NCBI RefSeq assembly: GCF_007744255.1
Contig: NZ_CP036267.1
Span: 3,041,500 to 3,105,499, forward strand
DNA: 64,000 nucleotides
Reading direction: 5' to 3'
Source: Thalassoglobus polymorphus
GTDB taxonomy: Bacteria > Planctomycetota > Planctomycetia > Planctomycetales > Planctomycetaceae
A program made the position numbers and the translations under genes. Shown in pieces: positions 7,013 through 16,836 of this stretch. Below the pieces are notes generated by a model. That model was not told the DNA's origin. It made no database searches and worked only from the letters and a program-made list of their open reading frames with translations. Position 1 is the stretch's first letter. Each line of letters starts with the position of its first letter.

Positions 7013-8453
7013 TGTGAATGCGGGTTAAATCTCCCGCTCCTAAAGTCAGGACAACATCATTTCGTTGCGAATCAGTCTCTATAGTTGACCAAACTTGGTC
7101 AAGCGAGGGAATGAATGTCGCCGGAATTTGTCGGCTGATCAGTTTTTTAACGATTTTTTGACTCTCTTCGGAGAAGTGAACGCTTTCAGGTTCTCGGGCT
7201 CTGAAGACAGGTAACAAATAGACAGCGTCTGCTAAAGCGAGTGATTCAACGAACTCGGCATGCAACTTTTGAGTCCTCGAAAGTTGATGAGGCTGAAAGA
7301 TACAAACAATCCGCGATCGAGGAGAGTGCTCACGTGCGGCTTGGAGAGTTGCCTCAATTTCCGTCGGATGGTGTGCATAGTCATCGACAAAGATACGGGA
7401 GTCCGTGGAGGCCAGAATCTCGAAGCGTTGTTTCAAGCGGGCCGGAGATGCGAAGAACGCTTGAGCACCTGCACTCGTCAAATCAATATTAAACTGGGCA
7501 GCAGTAGTCGAAGCAGCGAGCAGATTGAGAAGTGAATGCTTTCCAGATAACTGAGATGGAAATGTCTGTTGGAGAGCCCCGGCTTTGAAGAGTTGAACAG
7601 TGCCATCGTCAGCTTCTGCAAACCAATCGGCCTCCCTGGACGTGATCGAAAACGAGACGCTTCGACATCTCACCGTTTGTGCCAGCTCGCGTGAAATCTC
7701 GCAGTCTCTGCGATATACGAGAGTCCCACTCTCAGGGAGTGATTGAACAAATTCAGCATAAGCTGCGACCGCATCATCAAGTGATGGGAAACAATCAAAA
7801 TGATCCGCTTCGATCCCGAGCAGAGTGATGACTGTCGGTTGGAAGTTCAAGAAATGGCGTTGATATTCACACGCTTCAACAACCACGACCTCTGAATTGC
7901 CCAGCTTCCCATTCCGCTGATCCTGACAGCGTTGAGCACCACAAAAAAATGTCACATCGGTCCCAGTCCGTTCGAAAAGCGAGGCGACCAATGCCGTTGT
8001 AGAACTTTTTCCGTGAGTTCCTGCGATCGCCACGAGTTGCTGCTCGTTTGCCAGTCGCGCAACCGCTTCGCTGTAGGAAAGTTGCGGGATGTCTAATGCT
8101 TCTGCTTGTTGACGTTCAATGTTCGACGCAGGAATTGCGGCGCTGTAAATGATTAAATCCAAGTCGTTAGAAACAGCTTCGGTGCAATGTCTCGACGAAA
8201 GAGCAATCCCTCGATTCCTCAAGAGACGCAGACGCTCTGGGTCAGGATTTTGATCTGAGCCTGTGAGATTCCAGCCATCATCCAGCAGCACTTCAGCGAG
8301 TCCCTTCATACCAGCACCGGTTGCTCCAACGAGGTGAGCATGTGGGGGTTTCGATACCTGTTTGCTTCGCAATAATTTTCGAGTGTGAGGAACCATAGAT
8401 CCGGGGCTCAGGCGGTGAAGGCAGAGTTCACCCGTTTCAAAATGCCATAACAT
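6996..8453 (-). CDS. murC: UDP-N-acetylmuramate--L-alanine ligase
   Basis: Adds L-alanine to UDP-MurNAc using ATP, the first peptide step of peptidoglycan synthesis. Visible motifs are the N-terminal Rossmann segment HLVGATGAGMKGLAEVL, the ATP loop AIAGTHGKSSTTALVASL, VVEACEYQRHFL, the metal/substrate motif ITLLGIEADHFDCF, and DDYAHHPTEIEATL in the C-terminal domain. The start at 8453 adds about 35 residues before the Rossmann motif; an internal ATG at 8396 (MVPHTRK) would be closer to the family norm. It overlaps murB. Together they show that this planctomycete keeps peptidoglycan precursor synthesis. Confidence 0.96.
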   Translation of the reverse strand: MLWHFETGELCLHRLSPGSMVPHTRKLLRSKQVSKPPHAHLVGATGAGMKGLAEVLLDDGWNLTGSDQNPDPERLRLLRNRGIALSSRHCTEAVSNDLDLIIYSAAIPASNIERQQAEALDIPQLSYSEAVARLANEQQLVAIAGTHGKSSTTALVASLFERTGTDVTFFCGAQRCQDQRNGKLGNSEVVVVEACEYQRHFLNFQPTVITLLGIEADHFDCFPSLDDAVAAYAEFVQSLPESGTLVYRRDCEISRELAQTVRCRSVSFSITSREADWFAEADDGTVQLFKAGALQQTFPSQLSGKHSLLNLLAASTTAAQFNIDLTSAGAQAFFASPARLKQRFEILASTDSRIFVDDYAHHPTEIEATLQAAREHSPRSRIVCIFQPHQLSRTQKLHAEFVESLALADAVYLLPVFRAREPESVHFSEESQKIVKKLISRQIPATFIPSLDQVWSTIETDSQRNDVVLTLGAGDLTRIHNERTR

Positions 8454-8705
8454 CTTCGTGAGAGAGGAGATCGAACAAGAAAGGCGACATCGATTCTCTC
8501 ATCAATTCTGAATGTTGTATCTTTCGCATCGACTCTGTTTTGTTATACTGTTTTTGACTCATTTAAGATGTTTCTGCCACTCCAATCTGATGAATCTGGC
8601 AGGAAATCGACAGGTTGCGGCGAACAAGTTGCTCCCAGACGTTGTTTGAGTCAAGGGCATCACCCACCCCAACATCCTTCAACTTCTCAAAATAAAGGTT
8701 TCCCG

Positions 8706-10571
8706 ATGCAACGCTTCTGGATCCCGATCATTCTCGTAGCGATCATTCTACTTGGCAGCATATCATCTCCCGTCCGAGCCGAATTGACTCCCGAACATCG
8801 CCGTGAGCTGGCAGCTTTAAAGAAAACGGTTTCTCGAGTAGGGGGGCTCATCCGGGCCAAACGGGTTGAGGAAGCGGAAAAGATTATCGAGGAAGCTGAA
8901 GTCAAGATTGACGAAATTGTCAAAGCTGCCGAAATCGAGAAGGATGACCGGATCCTCAAGTCTTTGAACTCAAGCATGGAGCGATACGAAATGCTCCTCG
9001 CAAAAGCAAAGGGTGAAACACCTGCTGACTCTGGAAAAGTTCATTTTCTGGAAGACGTCGCACCTTTGATTGATAGTAAATGCCTGGGCTGTCACGGAGC
9101 CACGAATCCGCGTGCGGGGCTTCGCCTGGACACTCTCACCGGTTGGCGGCGTGGTGGCCAGAGTGGTCCTCTCCTGTCACCCGGAAATGCCGGGCGGAGT
9201 TTGCTGATCGCACGATTGATGGCTCCTGCAGGGAAAGGACGGATGCCGCAACGTGGCGAACCACTCTCTGAGGAACAAATTGAGACGGTCGGCAAATGGA
9301 TCAATCAGGGCGCGGATGTTCAGCGGGCGAACCCAAATACAGCGCTGTCCGATCTCATCTATGAATATGAGAAGAAGACGATGTCGATTGAGATCCCCAA
9401 ACCCAAAGGTACTGAAACCGTTTCATTCACGCGTGACATGGCGCCCTGGATGACGAACCTCTGCCTGGGATGTCATAACTCGAGAAACAAATCGGGTGGA
9501 TTGTCGGTAGAAACATTCTATGACTTAATGAAAGGTGGAGACACAGGACTCGTGATTCTTCCGGGAGACAAAGAGAACAGCCGCTTCTTCCGTCTCGTTG
9601 GTGGACTTGAACTTCCTCGTATGCCGCAAGGCCAGGCACGTATTACACGTAAAAACTATGAAGACATGATCAAATGGTTCGAAGAAGGGAACACCTTCGA
9701 CGGAGCTGACGCTCGAACCAACATTCGAACATATGTTCGATCTGCCGCTGAGATGGCAGCAGATGAATTCCGCAAAAAGACCGATGAGGAAATGCTTGCA
9801 CATCGAATGGAGCGGACAACATCCCAGTTGAAACGTGCAGTACCGAACGATCCACAACACACACACAAGACCGAGCATTTCCTCATGGCAGGAAATGTTG
9901 ATAACGCGCGTCTTCAGGAAGTTGGCGGTTGGGCCGAAGAGAAACTCACAGAACTTCAAAAGCTCTTCGGCGGAAGCGGACTCCCTTGGCGTGGTCAACT
10001 TGCCATCTTCGTGCTGAAAGATCGGTTCAGCTACGACGAATTCAATGAAGTCATTGAACAGCGCCGAGCCGATGCCAAAATGTACGGACACTCGAAAGTG
10101 ACCGCGAATCATGAAGATGCATACGCCGTACTCCAGGACCTGGGTGATGCAGAGTCTGCAGAGCTTACAACTCAGAAGAATTTAACAGAGCACCTGACCG
10201 GTGCATTCTTGAAACAGAATGGTTCCGTTCTGCCAAGCTGGTTGATCAGCGGAACAGGGCTGATCATGGCGACTGATGCCCGAAAGGATACTAAACGTGT
10301 TGCAGAGATGAAGCAGGCTGCTGCTTCCATTGTGCCAACGATCCAACGACCTGAAGACGTATTCGAAGAGGGAACTTTCTCTCCCGGAACAGTCGGACCG
10401 GTTGGGTATACTCTCGTTCGCTATCTGATCGATTCGCAAGGCGCTCCGAAATTTGCCCAGTTTGTTACGCAACTTCAGCGGGGGCAAAGTGTCGAGCAGT
10501 CCCTCATGCAAGTTTATGGTGCCAATTCTCAACAAGTCGCTCGAAGTTATGCTGCAAGTTTAAGTCGATAA
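8706..10571 (+). CDS. Secreted two-heme planctomycete cytochrome (PSCyt1-like) protein
   Basis: A 621-aa protein with a signal peptide (MQRFWIPIILVAIILLGSI, cleavage near VRAEL) and then a charged helical segment (roughly residues 30-100). Two cytochrome-c-like modules follow, each with a CLGCH heme motif (residues 126-130 and 253-257) in the PSCyt1 setting of APLIDSKCLGCH and RMPQRGEPLSEEQ. The C-terminal about 270 residues have no heme motif and resemble the gluzincin-like fold seen after such domains in planctomycetes (for example AIFVLKDRFSYDEF and PSWLISGTGLIMA), but no HExxH was seen. The start at 8706 has an AAAGG site and begins the signal peptide; the frame is open further upstream to 8568, but that part looks non-coding. 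thiO begins one base after its stop. The likely role is periplasmic electron transfer; the substrate is unknown. Confidence 0.8.
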   Translation: MQRFWIPIILVAIILLGSISSPVRAELTPEHRRELAALKKTVSRVGGLIRAKRVEEAEKIIEEAEVKIDEIVKAAEIEKDDRILKSLNSSMERYEMLLAKAKGETPADSGKVHFLEDVAPLIDSKCLGCHGATNPRAGLRLDTLTGWRRGGQSGPLLSPGNAGRSLLIARLMAPAGKGRMPQRGEPLSEEQIETVGKWINQGADVQRANPNTALSDLIYEYEKKTMSIEIPKPKGTETVSFTRDMAPWMTNLCLGCHNSRNKSGGLSVETFYDLMKGGDTGLVILPGDKENSRFFRLVGGLELPRMPQGQARITRKNYEDMIKWFEEGNTFDGADARTNIRTYVRSAAEMAADEFRKKTDEEMLAHRMERTTSQLKRAVPNDPQHTHKTEHFLMAGNVDNARLQEVGGWAEEKLTELQKLFGGSGLPWRGQLAIFVLKDRFSYDEFNEVIEQRRADAKMYGHSKVTANHEDAYAVLQDLGDAESAELTTQKNLTEHLTGAFLKQNGSVLPSWLISGTGLIMATDARKDTKRVAEMKQAAASIVPTIQRPEDVFEEGTFSPGTVGPVGYTLVRYLIDSQGAPKFAQFVTQLQRGQSVEQSLMQVYGANSQQVARSYAASLSR

Positions 10572-10572
10572 C

Positions 10573-11661
10573 GTGAAGTCAACAGATTTTCTTGTCATTG
10601 GCGGTGGAGTTATTGGACTTTCCATCGCATACGAATTGGCTGGCTCAGGAGCCACTGTCACGGTCGTTGATCGTCAGAAGTTTGGCCAGGAGGCATCTTG
10701 GGCAGGTGCCGGGATGCTGCCTCCTGCTCAATGTTCAGGCCCCCCAGCGCTTCGCGAACTCGCCAAACTGAGCCGAGCGAGATGGAAAACAGTCAGCGAA
10801 GAACTCTTATCGCTCACCGGAATCGATAACGGATTTCGCGAGTGCAGCGCACTGCAAATTTCAATTGAGAATCGTAACACGATCCCTGATGAAATTGAGG
10901 CATGGGGCAAAGAAGATGTCCAGGCAGAACTTCTGAACGGAAATCAGCTACAGCAGTATGAACCTCTCCTCAGCGACATGCTTCATACCGGTTTTCGACT
11001 TCCAACTATGGCTCAGGTTCGAAACCCGCATCACATCGTTGCACTCAAGAAAGCATGTGAGCAACTGAATGTACAACTTGTTGAGGGAGAGAACATTGCC
11101 AAGTTTGAATTGAGCCAAAGAAAGATCTCCGCAGCAACTTCAAACCACGAACATTTCACAGCTGACAAGTTCATTCTCTGTGCTGGGGCTTGGTCTCCAC
11201 AAATTGTGGAACAACTTGGAGTCCATCTGGAGATGGAACCGGTACGGGGCCAAATTGTGTTACTCAAATTCGACAAGCCGAAATTCACCCACATCATTGA
11301 AGATGGTCCCAAATATCTTGTCCCACGAGATGACGGGCATGTTCTGGTTGGCGCGACGGTAGAGCGAGTCGGTTTTGAAAAAGCCAATACAACCGAAGGA
11401 GTCAAGGGGCTCCTGGAATTCGCCACACAGGTTGTTCCAATTCTGAAAGACGCCGAACTCGTTAAAACATGGTCCGGTTTTCGTCCAGCAACACTTCGCG
11501 GAGTCCCCTACTTGGGGTGGTCAAAAAAGATCGATAATCTCTTCGTTGCCACCGGCCACTTTCGAGACGGTCTCGCGCAGTCAACTGGAACCGCCAAGCT
11601 TGTGGGCGACATCATCCTCGACCGAAAAACCTCTATCGACGTCTCAGCATTCGCAGTCTGA
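10573..11661 (+). CDS. thiO: Glycine oxidase ThiO (FAD-dependent)
   Basis: A 362-aa amino-acid oxidase of the DAO family. It oxidises glycine to the imine used with ThiG, ThiS and 1-deoxyxylulose-5-phosphate to build the thiamine thiazole. The FAD-binding Rossmann motif is at the N-terminus (LVIGGGVIGLSIAYEL, then VTVVDR), followed by QEASWAGAGMLPP. The C-terminal oxidase motifs are VRGQIVLLKF, YLVPRDDGHVLVGATVE and TWSGFRPATLRGVPYLG, then FVATGHFRDGLAQS, typical of ThiO. The start is GTG at 10573, one base after the preceding stop, suggesting translational coupling with the cytochrome gene. thiG lies 46 kb away. Confidence 0.9.
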   Translation: MKSTDFLVIGGGVIGLSIAYELAGSGATVTVVDRQKFGQEASWAGAGMLPPAQCSGPPALRELAKLSRARWKTVSEELLSLTGIDNGFRECSALQISIENRNTIPDEIEAWGKEDVQAELLNGNQLQQYEPLLSDMLHTGFRLPTMAQVRNPHHIVALKKACEQLNVQLVEGENIAKFELSQRKISAATSNHEHFTADKFILCAGAWSPQIVEQLGVHLEMEPVRGQIVLLKFDKPKFTHIIEDGPKYLVPRDDGHVLVGATVERVGFEKANTTEGVKGLLEFATQVVPILKDAELVKTWSGFRPATLRGVPYLGWSKKIDNLFVATGHFRDGLAQSTGTAKLVGDIILDRKTSIDVSAFAV

Positions 11662-11681
11662 AGCATACGCAACCTGAAGAA

Positions 11682-11722
11682 CTCTCGACGCTGCAAGCTG
11701 AGCAGCCGAAAGAATTCGAGAG
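11682..11722. terminator. Hairpin downstream of thiO
   Basis: CTCTCGA (11682-11688) pairs with TCGAGAG (11716-11722), and an inner GCTGC/GCAGC stem lies at 11690-11706. The arm overlaps the start of a family C repeat. No U-tract follows, so a termination role is only possible. Confidence 0.3.
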
Positions 11723-11819
11723 CATCTTTCGAATTGGTTTGCAGGATCTGCCTCGTGGCGAGCAGTCTATGAACTCGTGGATGTGATCTTCACGGGCACG
11801 ACAAGCTTTGTAAATGCTG
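11718..11819 (+). repeat. Dispersed repeat, family C
   Basis: This copy begins GAGAGCATCTTTCGAATT and ends GTAAATGCTGT, so its ends are weak inverted repeats (AGAGCAT ... ATGCT). It contains the blocks TTTGCAGG, CTCGTGGCGA and CTTCACGGGCA, shared in the same order with 38224-38318, and GCAGTCTATGAA, shared with 6061-6072. Confidence 0.6.
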
Positions 11820-11861
11820 TATCGCGTTTTTTGGGATTGGTGTTCGCGCTCTGATATTCGC

Positions 11862-13325
11862 TCAAGTGAGGATATCTATAACGACTTTCGGAGGTTCCAC
11901 TCCGGTCAGTCGCTGATCGAGTCCCTGAAATTTAAAGCTCAGGCGGCGATCGTCGATCCCCATGCAGTGGAGAATCGTCGCGTTGAGATCATTAAGATGG
12001 ACCGGATTTTCGACAACGTTGTAGCTGAAGTCGTCCGTTTCACCATAAGTCAGGCCCGCTTTCACGCCACCGCCAGCCATCCACATGCAGAAGTTGCGCG
12101 GATGATGATCACGCCCGTAGTTTTCTTTTGTGAGTGTCCCTTGAGAGTAAACCGTTCGTCCGAATTCTCCACCGAAGACGACGAGCGTGTCTTCCAGAAG
12201 TCCTCGCTGTTTTAAATCTTTGATCAAAGCGGCTGTCGGCTGATCGACATCCATACATTGATTTTTGATGAGCTTCGGCAAGTTATTATGCTGATCCCAA
12301 CCACGATGCAGAACCTGCACACAGCGAACACCACGTTCGATCATCCGTCTTGCGAGAATCGCACTCGAGGCAAAGGTCCCTTTCTTCTCGACGTTCGGTC
12401 CATACATTTCCAATGTTTGTTTTGTTTCCCCAGAGAGATCAACAAGGTCCGGCACGCTGGATTGCATTCGAAACGCCATCTCGTATTGAGAGATACGTGT
12501 TTGCGTTTCAGGGTCTCCAAATCTTTGCAAGGTTTGCTCATTCAACTTGTTGAGAGCATCGAGCATGGTCCTGCGGTCGGAACTGTTTACTCCCGGAGGA
12601 TTCTTGATGTACAAAACCGGATCGCCCGCACCGCGTAAGGCGACGCCGTCGTATTTACTCGAAAGGAATCCGCTACTCCACATTCGGGTAAAGAGGGCCT
12701 GAGCCTGACTTCCCGCAGGGAACGTTGGAGTGAAAACGACAAAGGCTGGCAAGTCATTACTTTCACTGCCTAGGCCATAGCTGAGCCAGGAGCCGAGACT
12801 CGGCTTGCCGGGAATTTCACTGCCGGTCATCACGAATGTGCACGCCGGGTCATGGTTGATGGCTTCTGTCGTGACAGACTTGATCATCGTGATGTCGTCC
12901 GCAATCTCCTGCATGTACGGAACCAGTTCACTCATCATCATGCCACTTTTTCCGCAGGGCTTGAAGTTGAACCGACTTGGCGCGACTGGAAACCTTGCCT
13001 GACCGCTGGTCATCGTGGTAATGCGTTGACCATTGCGGACCGAATCAGGGAGTTCCTGATCAAAGTATTTATGAAGACCAGGTTTATAATCAAACAGATC
13101 CAGTTGAGATGGGGCACCGTTTGTATGCAGGTAGACGAGATGTTTAGCACGTGGAGCAAAGTGTGGTAACCCTGGCAGCGCGGGATGAACCTGCTGTTGC
13201 TCAGACGCACCTTGTACGTTGCTCTGAAGTAAACTCGAAAGCGCCAGTCCGCCAATTCCGAGACCGGCGGAGTTCAGGAACTGTCTACGATTGGCAAGAC
13301 GGTGGTATTCAAGTGCAGGTTGCAT
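11862..13325 (-). CDS. DUF1501 domain protein (sulfatase-fold, Tat-exported)
   Basis: A 487-aa protein of the DUF1501 family (alkaline-phosphatase/sulfatase-like fold), paired with the PSD1 protein upstream. The N-terminus carries a twin-arginine-like export signal ([13 protein letters not shown], then a hydrophobic run GGLALSSLL). Family motifs include [36 protein letters not shown] and [19 protein letters not shown]. These proteins are very numerous in Planctomycetota, are always near DUF1549/DUF1553 cytochrome proteins, and have no proven reaction. The frame is open to an ATG at 13364, but the start at 13325 ([10 protein letters not shown]) matches the usual family N-terminus. It follows the PSD1 gene with a gap of about 80 bases on the same strand. 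Confidence 0.9.
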   Translation of the reverse strand: MQPALEYHRLANRRQFLNSAGLGIGGLALSSLLQSNVQGASEQQQVHPALPGLPHFAPRAKHLVYLHTNGAPSQLDLFDYKPGLHKYFDQELPDSVRNGQRITTMTSGQARFPVAPSRFNFKPCGKSGMMMSELVPYMQEIADDITMIKSVTTEAINHDPACTFVMTGSEIPGKPSLGSWLSYGLGSESNDLPAFVVFTPTFPAGSQAQALFTRMWSSGFLSSKYDGVALRGAGDPVLYIKNPPGVNSSDRRTMLDALNKLNEQTLQRFGDPETQTRISQYEMAFRMQSSVPDLVDLSGETKQTLEMYGPNVEKKGTFASSAILARRMIERGVRCVQVLHRGWDQHNNLPKLIKNQCMDVDQPTAALIKDLKQRGLLEDTLVVFGGEFGRTVYSQGTLTKENYGRDHHPRNFCMWMAGGGVKAGLTYGETDDFSYNVVENPVHLNDLNATILHCMGIDDRRLSFKFQGLDQRLTGVEPPKVVIDILT

Positions 13326-13406
13326 GATTCTGTTCGCATTCAATGAGCCGGACGCTTGGAGCATCCGAAAGAAGATTGTTCAGGCTGAGTGATCTTTTCG
13401 TCGCTC

Positions 13407-16400
13407 TCAATTTTTGGTCACGACTTCATCAAGATTCAGAATTAAATTCGCCAACATCGTGTAGGCAGCCAGTTCATCAGGCGGCAACGATTCATCCGGT
13501 GGACTCTCACCATATGAAATCAATTGCTCTGCGGATTCCGGGTTGTCGCGGTAACGCTTGAGGTGCTGCTCGAATGCCGATTCGGCGATCTTCAACTCAA
13601 GCGGTTTGGGGACTCGACTCGTCGCGACTTCCCAAGCCCAGTGAATTCGACTTTTCGTCGTCTCGCCCCCTTCTTTGAGGATTCGCTGAGCAAAATTTCG
13701 GGCTGCTTCGACATGTTGAATGTCGTTCATAAGTTGTAGCGCCTGCATTGGAGTATTGCTCCGTTCGCGGCGAGAACAACTTTGCTCCCGGTTTGGTGCA
13801 TCGAAAGTCGACATGAATGGGGGCGGTGCAGTCCGTTTCAGAAATGTGTATAGACTGCGGCGATACAATGCCTCTCCGGAATCCTGTTTGTAATACCGCG
13901 TGTTGCTACTGCCGAACCCAACCGGTTCCCAAATGTTCGGGGGTTGATACGGTTTGACAGCTTTGCCACCGACTTTATCGACGAGTAATCCACTGACGAA
14001 CAAAGCTTGATCTCGTAGAACTTCGGCATCAAGACGCAATCGTGGTCCGCGTGCCAGGAGACGGTTCTCTGGATCACGTTCGAGGAGTTCTGGTGTGATG
14101 CGTGAACTTTGCCGATACGCGTGGCTGGTCAGGATCAACTTAACCAGTTTTTGCACATCCCATCCCTGCTCAACAAACTCGACTGCAAGCCAATCGAGCA
14201 ATTCCGGATGGCTTGGCGGTTCTCCCTGTGATCCAAAATCACCACTTGTTCGCACAAGTCCGGTTCCAAAGAATTGCTGCCAGAACCGGTTCACAGTCAC
14301 GCGTGCCGTCAACGGATGATTTCCATCGACGAGCCAGTTGGCAAAATCGAGTCGATTGTAATCGCGATTCTCGGTCAATTCTGGCAACGGTGGTAAAAAC
14401 TCAGGAACACGACGCGTCACCTTTTCGCCCGGCTTGTCGTACGCTCCGCGGAGCATGACGAAGCTTTCACGCTGTTCTTTGAGGTCCGCCATAATGAACG
14501 TCAACGGGACTTCTTTTTCGACTTTCTTTTTTTCAGCATTCAGTGCCGTTTTCTCTCTCTTGAACTCTCCGATGATATCATTGATGCCGACGTAAAAGTT
14601 TTCTAACCAGAAGTCAAAAATTCGCTTTTCCTCGTCCTCGTTCCAGTCTTTCGACTGTTTGCCTCGAACCAGTTGACGTAATCCTTCGGGGAGTGCGTTG
14701 TTTCTTTTACCAGCGTTCTTGAGCTTCCACGTCTTAAACGACCACATCTGATCTTTTGCGGAATCAACCACTGAACTGACACCCAGATGATCCCAAGTGA
14801 CTGTGCCGCCGAATTGTGTGAAGGCATAACCAGTCACCTTTGATCCGGCATTCAGCCCCATCTTCCTGGCGTCCACTTCAAGCCGAACCCACTCACCCGA
14901 TTTGGGGAGATCGCCCATCAAAACCTTCTCAGTCGTCTTCGGTTTCCCGAATGGAATTTTCTCCTCCGCTCCCCAGACCGCCCGGTGTTTCCAGGCGTTG
15001 GTATGGAACTGGATCATGATGGTCTCCGGAGTTTTCTCCGGATCGAGGTAGCAATGAACGAAAATTTTCCCATTAGCTGGCACAATGAGCTCAGCAGCCC
15101 CATCGCTGTAAAAGTCTTGAGCGAGACCATTTGCTGTCCGTCTCAATGCCTGTTTTCCGCTGAAAACTTCTCCCTCAGCTTTACTGACGAGTGTGAGCGG
15201 GTCGCCAGACGCTTTGACTTTGGCTCCACTGGGGAAGTGGTCTTCAAACCAGATCGATTCCGTGACAAGCGGAGCAGGAGGAGGATCGACTGTTGCCGGA
15301 TCAACATATTTGTACGCAGCCAACTGCGACTTGATCTGCTGATCGACCTTAGTGATTTTCTGGTTCAGCTGGTCAATCTTCTCATTCTCTTCATCAGAAT
15401 ACAGCTTCAAAATTGGTGGTGTATCGATCTTGTTTCCGTCCATGGCTGGATCCGCAGCACTGTGGAAAAAGGCGTACATCGAGTAGTAATCATTTGCGGT
15501 GATCGGATCAAATTTATGATCGTGACAGACGGCACAACCTGCGGTCAGCCCCATCCAAACTTCCGCGGTCGTCGTTGTCCGGTCGACGGCATAACGGAAA
15601 ATCCACTCTTCCTTGATGCTGCCTCCTTCGCTGGTTGAGACATTACATCGATTAAATCCGGAAGCAATCAGTTGATCGCGAGTCGGGCTCTCAAGAAGAT
15701 CTCCCGCAAGTTGCCACCTTGTGAAATCGTCAAACGAAATGTTTTGTTGAAATGCTCGAACGACCCAGTCACGGTAAGGCCACATGGAGCGTTCGTTGTC
15801 GAGGTGCAAACCATGAGTGTCCGCGTATCGAGCCAGGTCGAGCCAATAGCGAGCCATGTGCTCGGCATACGTCACGCGACTCATCAATTCATCGATTCGT
15901 TTCTCGTACGCATCTTCAGATTCGTCGTTTACGAAAGCTTCCACCTCCTCTGGAGTCGGTGGGAGTCCGGTTAAGTCAAGCGTGAGTCGGCGAATCAACG
16001 TCCGCTTATCGGCAAGTGGAGAGGCGGTCAGCCCTTCAGAGCTCAATCGTCTTTGTAGAAACGCATCGATCGGATTTTGAATAGACTTGGTAGACTTTGC
16101 AGTATTGGCTGGGACAGTTGGTCGAACTGGAGCGACAAACGCCCAATGCTCTTCATACTCAGCACCCGATTCAATCCACTTACGAATGAGTTGTTTCTGT
16201 TCTGCAGTCAATTCTTTGTGTGCCTCTGCGGGAGGCATGACGATGTCTGGATCGGAACTGTTGATCCGGTTCCAGATCTCACTCTCAGTCACTTTTCCTG
16301 GCTTGATCGCCCCACTTTTTATGGCATCTTCAAAAAGATCCAGCCGCAAATCTGCTTCACGAGTTTTCTCATCCGGTCCATGGCACGCGAAGCAGTTGTC

Positions 16401-16520
16401 CGAGAGAATTGGTCGAATATCCCGAGTAAACGAAACGGGATCATCCGCCATGATGAAGCTGGTCACGGCAAGAGGAATGAACAGTGCAATTAAGAAATTT
16501 GCAGGGATCGGCATGGGCAT
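13407..16520 (-). CDS. PSD1/PSCyt1 protein (cytochrome + DUF1549 + DUF1553)
   Basis: A 1037-aa secreted protein. It has a signal peptide ([15 protein letters not shown]), then a PSCyt1 cytochrome domain with heme motif CFACHG in [18 protein letters not shown] (about residues 30-120), then DUF1549 ([53 protein letters not shown]). A central insert of beta-rich sequence (about residues 420-600) resembles a carbohydrate-binding-like module. C-terminal DUF1553 follows ([59 protein letters not shown]). The second CxxCH, in DUF1549, is part of the family. It is expressed ahead of the DUF1501 gene; such pairs are thought to degrade or oxidise complex carbohydrates, but no activity is established. 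Confidence 0.93.
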   Translation of the reverse strand: MPMPIPANFLIALFIPLAVTSFIMADDPVSFTRDIRPILSDNCFACHGPDEKTREADLRLDLFEDAIKSGAIKPGKVTESEIWNRINSSDPDIVMPPAEAHKELTAEQKQLIRKWIESGAEYEEHWAFVAPVRPTVPANTAKSTKSIQNPIDAFLQRRLSSEGLTASPLADKRTLIRRLTLDLTGLPPTPEEVEAFVNDESEDAYEKRIDELMSRVTYAEHMARYWLDLARYADTHGLHLDNERSMWPYRDWVVRAFQQNISFDDFTRWQLAGDLLESPTRDQLIASGFNRCNVSTSEGGSIKEEWIFRYAVDRTTTTAEVWMGLTAGCAVCHDHKFDPITANDYYSMYAFFHSAADPAMDGNKIDTPPILKLYSDEENEKIDQLNQKITKVDQQIKSQLAAYKYVDPATVDPPPAPLVTESIWFEDHFPSGAKVKASGDPLTLVSKAEGEVFSGKQALRRTANGLAQDFYSDGAAELIVPANGKIFVHCYLDPEKTPETIMIQFHTNAWKHRAVWGAEEKIPFGKPKTTEKVLMGDLPKSGEWVRLEVDARKMGLNAGSKVTGYAFTQFGGTVTWDHLGVSSVVDSAKDQMWSFKTWKLKNAGKRNNALPEGLRQLVRGKQSKDWNEDEEKRIFDFWLENFYVGINDIIGEFKREKTALNAEKKKVEKEVPLTFIMADLKEQRESFVMLRGAYDKPGEKVTRRVPEFLPPLPELTENRDYNRLDFANWLVDGNHPLTARVTVNRFWQQFFGTGLVRTSGDFGSQGEPPSHPELLDWLAVEFVEQGWDVQKLVKLILTSHAYRQSSRITPELLERDPENRLLARGPRLRLDAEVLRDQALFVSGLLVDKVGGKAVKPYQPPNIWEPVGFGSSNTRYYKQDSGEALYRRSLYTFLKRTAPPPFMSTFDAPNREQSCSRRERSNTPMQALQLMNDIQHVEAARNFAQRILKEGGETTKSRIHWAWEVATSRVPKPLELKIAESAFEQHLKRYRDNPESAEQLISYGESPPDESLPPDELAAYTMLANLILNLDEVVTKN

Positions 16521-16836
16521 CGAAACTCAAGCGAAAATGAAATCGGAGGCAATCCATATTCTAGGCGAGCCTTCCATCAGAGACCAGCGATGCGTTGAGA
16601 TTCAGAGCATTGCCAGTAAGAACAGCAACAGTGCCATGCACGAAGGGAATCAACTTGATTTCGGCCACAACAATTGATTTCGCAGAAAAGGATTTCTTCG
16701 ATCCGTTTGGAACGAAACTGCCATCCCAGAGTTTTGAGTGGTTCTGGTGTTGCAAGTCACTACGATTTGAGTTCTCATCCCAGAATCGAAATACCCCCAC
16801 ATGATACGCCGCGATGGATTTGGAAGGAGCTCACGA

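Noticed and set aside
8568-8705. N-terminal extension of the two-heme cytochrome protein
   Set aside because: The extra 46 residues are of low quality and would place the signal peptide inside the chain.
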